Assembly: GCA_947502495.1 (NCBI GenBank)
Contig: CANNAC010000008.1
Location: 1 to 64,000, forward strand
DNA: 64,000 nt
Source: an uncultured Flavobacteriaceae bacterium
GTDB taxonomy: Bacteria > Bacteroidota > Bacteroidia > Flavobacteriales > Flavobacteriaceae
Direction of reading: 5' to 3'
In this document: piece by piece, positions 63,279 to 64,000 of the stretch
Layout of the letters: every line of letters starts with the position of its first letter
Numbering within the stretch: the first letter of the stretch is position 1
Position numbers and translations under genes: made by a program
Notes under the pieces: generated by a model
What the model was told of the DNA's origin: nothing
Seen by the model: the letters and a program-made list of their open reading frames with translations, nothing else
Database searches by the model: none

Positions 63279-63617
63279 TTATTTTAAAGTGTTTCCTCCT
63301 TTTTCTCCTGTTCGTATTCTGTACACGTCATCGATTTTCGAAACGAATATCTTACCATCACCAACTTCACCTGTAGAAGCAGCTTCAAGAATAGCCTTGA
63401 TAGTAACTTCTTCAAAATCGTCGTTAACTACAATAGATAAGTAACGTCTTTGGATATCGCTAGTGCTATAAGAAACACCTCTATATACATGTCCTTCTTT
63501 TTCGTTACCAAGTCCTGTAACATCCCAATACGAGAAGAAGTTTACGCCTACTTCATGCAGCGCTGTTTTTACCGCAGAAAACTTAGATTTCCTGATTATT
63601 GCTTCAACTTTTTTCAT
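63279..63617 (-). CDS. nitrogen regulatory protein PII
   Basis: A 112-residue trimeric signal protein (KKVEAIIRKSKFSAVKTAL; VYRGVSYSTSD; GEVGDGKIFVSKI and RIRTGE). It binds ATP/ADP and 2-oxoglutarate and gates Amt. The T-loop tyrosine is kept in YRGVSY, but the loop is shorter before it (NEKEGHVYRG) than in E. coli GlnB. It starts 9 bases upstream of amt. GlnB/GlnK subtype not assigned. Confidence 0.92.
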   Translation of the reverse strand: MKKVEAIIRKSKFSAVKTALHEVGVNFFSYWDVTGLGNEKEGHVYRGVSYSTSDIQRRYLSIVVNDDFEEVTIKAILEAASTGEVGDGKIFVSKIDDVYRIRTGEKGGNTLK

Positions 63618-63632
63618 AAAAACTTGTTTTAA

Positions 63633-63650
63633 TTTCCGCGAAAGCGGAAA
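63633..63650 (-). repeat. TTTCCGCG hairpin before the PII gene
   Basis: TTTCCGCGAAAGCGGAAA lies 15 bases upstream of the PII start codon in the transcript. Confidence 0.6.
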
Positions 63651-63678
63651 ACTTAATTAATTTAATTTGTTGTGTATG

Positions 63679-64000
63679 TTAGAACTGATAGATAGCAGCC
63701 ATAGTAAATGCAGCAAAACTCTTTGTGCTTTCTAAATCACTATCTGCATACACTTCTTGCGAGTTACTATCTAATCTTAATTCTGGTTTTATTGTTAAAG
63801 CTTCATAAGTATAGCTTCCTGTTAATGTAAGCGCCAATACATCTTGATCATCTACAGCAGTATCTGCGTCACTTAACCAATCAAAGTATTCTCCTCTTAA
63901 ACCAATAGAGAATTTATCGGATGCAGCAAACTGCGGATAGATAGCAGCTCCCATAAAACCTTCACCATCATTATCTGCATAGGCAGCATTTAATCCTAAG
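63679..64000 (-). CDS. outer membrane porin-like barrel protein (5' end outside the window)
   Basis: The C-terminal 106 residues of a barrel protein whose frame stays open to the window edge (GLNAAYADNDGEGF before the first internal Met). Alternating strands (IGLRGEYFDW, ALTLTGSYTYEALTIKPELRLD, SFAAFTMAAIYQF) end in a terminal phenylalanine, as in outer membrane barrels. It is probably a putative porin (OmpL-like family) and precedes PII and amt, so a link to nitrogen supply is likely but inferred. Confidence 0.72.
   Translation of the reverse strand, partial: LGLNAAYADNDGEGFMGAAIYPQFAASDKFSIGLRGEYFDWLSDADTAVDDQDVLALTLTGSYTYEALTIKPELRLDSNSQEVYADSDLESTKSFAAFTMAAIYQF

Overview
The window is a low-GC bacterial chromosome segment that reads as Bacteroidota, most likely family Flavobacteriaceae; the genus cannot be fixed from sequence alone. 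The evidence is a GldA gliding ABC ATPase, two proteins with type IX secretion C-terminal sorting domains, paired DUF3857/transglutaminase-like secreted proteins, an ECF sigma/anti-sigma/barrel module, no clear Shine-Dalgarno sequences, and several palindromic repeat families typical of flavobacteria. No rRNA, tRNA, CRISPR array or prophage was seen.

Layout. 1-1.8 kb: two orphan genes separated by attC-like structured repeats (cassette-like). 1.8-4.4 kb (+): Asp/Asn hydroxylase-like protein, group II PLP decarboxylase and OsmC-like protein. 4.4-18.9 kb (-): sigma/anti-sigma/barrel module, polyprenyl synthase, rlmN, queA, aroA, MazG-like, DUF457-like membrane protein, a MITE-like element, two transglutaminase-like proteins, dtd, rsgA and a small T9SS cargo protein. 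19-23.4 kb (-): the aromatic amino acid operon pheA-aminotransferase-tyrA-DAHP synthase/chorismate mutase, preceded by a Phe/Tyr/Trp-rich leader peptide and an attenuator. 23.5-24.4 kb (+): gldA. 24.4-30.6 kb: a 1,734-residue repeat protein carrying about nine ~450-bp internal repeats, flanked by cassette-like remnants and a truncated transposase. 30.6-33.1 kb: membrane protein, lipoprotein and PagL-like deacylase. 33.1-39.0 kb (-): methionine synthase split into two genes with an ABM-domain gene between them, plus metF, under a SAM-I riboswitch. 39.1-52.7 kb (-): a long sulfur run, metY, metX-thrA fusion, metZ-like, Rrf2 regulator, cysH, sulfite reductase-HEPN, cobA, sirC, ferredoxin-NADP reductase, cysE and cysM, with a second SAM-I riboswitch at its head and a candidate Rrf2 operator before cysH. 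54.6-61.8 kb (+): leuA-leuC-leuD-leuB-ppc. 62-64 kb (-): porin (partial), glnB and amt.

The genes form a coherent amino acid biosynthesis and sulfur assimilation segment: sulfite reduction (cysH, sir with siroheme genes cobA/sirC and a reductase) feeds cysteine (cysE/cysM) and homocysteine (metX, metY, metZ), which the split MetH and MetF convert to methionine; SAM riboswitches close the loop. ATP sulfurylase (cysDN) and APS kinase are not in the window.

The most unusual signals are: (1) a complete leader-peptide attenuator before pheA; (2) a ~140-residue DUF559 nuclease-like domain flanked by GC-rich inverted repeats, inserted in frame in the cobalamin part of methionine synthase, with a second small in-frame palindromic insertion further along the same gene; (3) a 160-bp MITE-like element with perfect 21-bp terminal inverted repeats and a 5-bp target duplication; (4) attC-like cassette structures at both ends of the left half; (5) short TTCC/GGAA hairpins placed just upstream of at least seven start codons.
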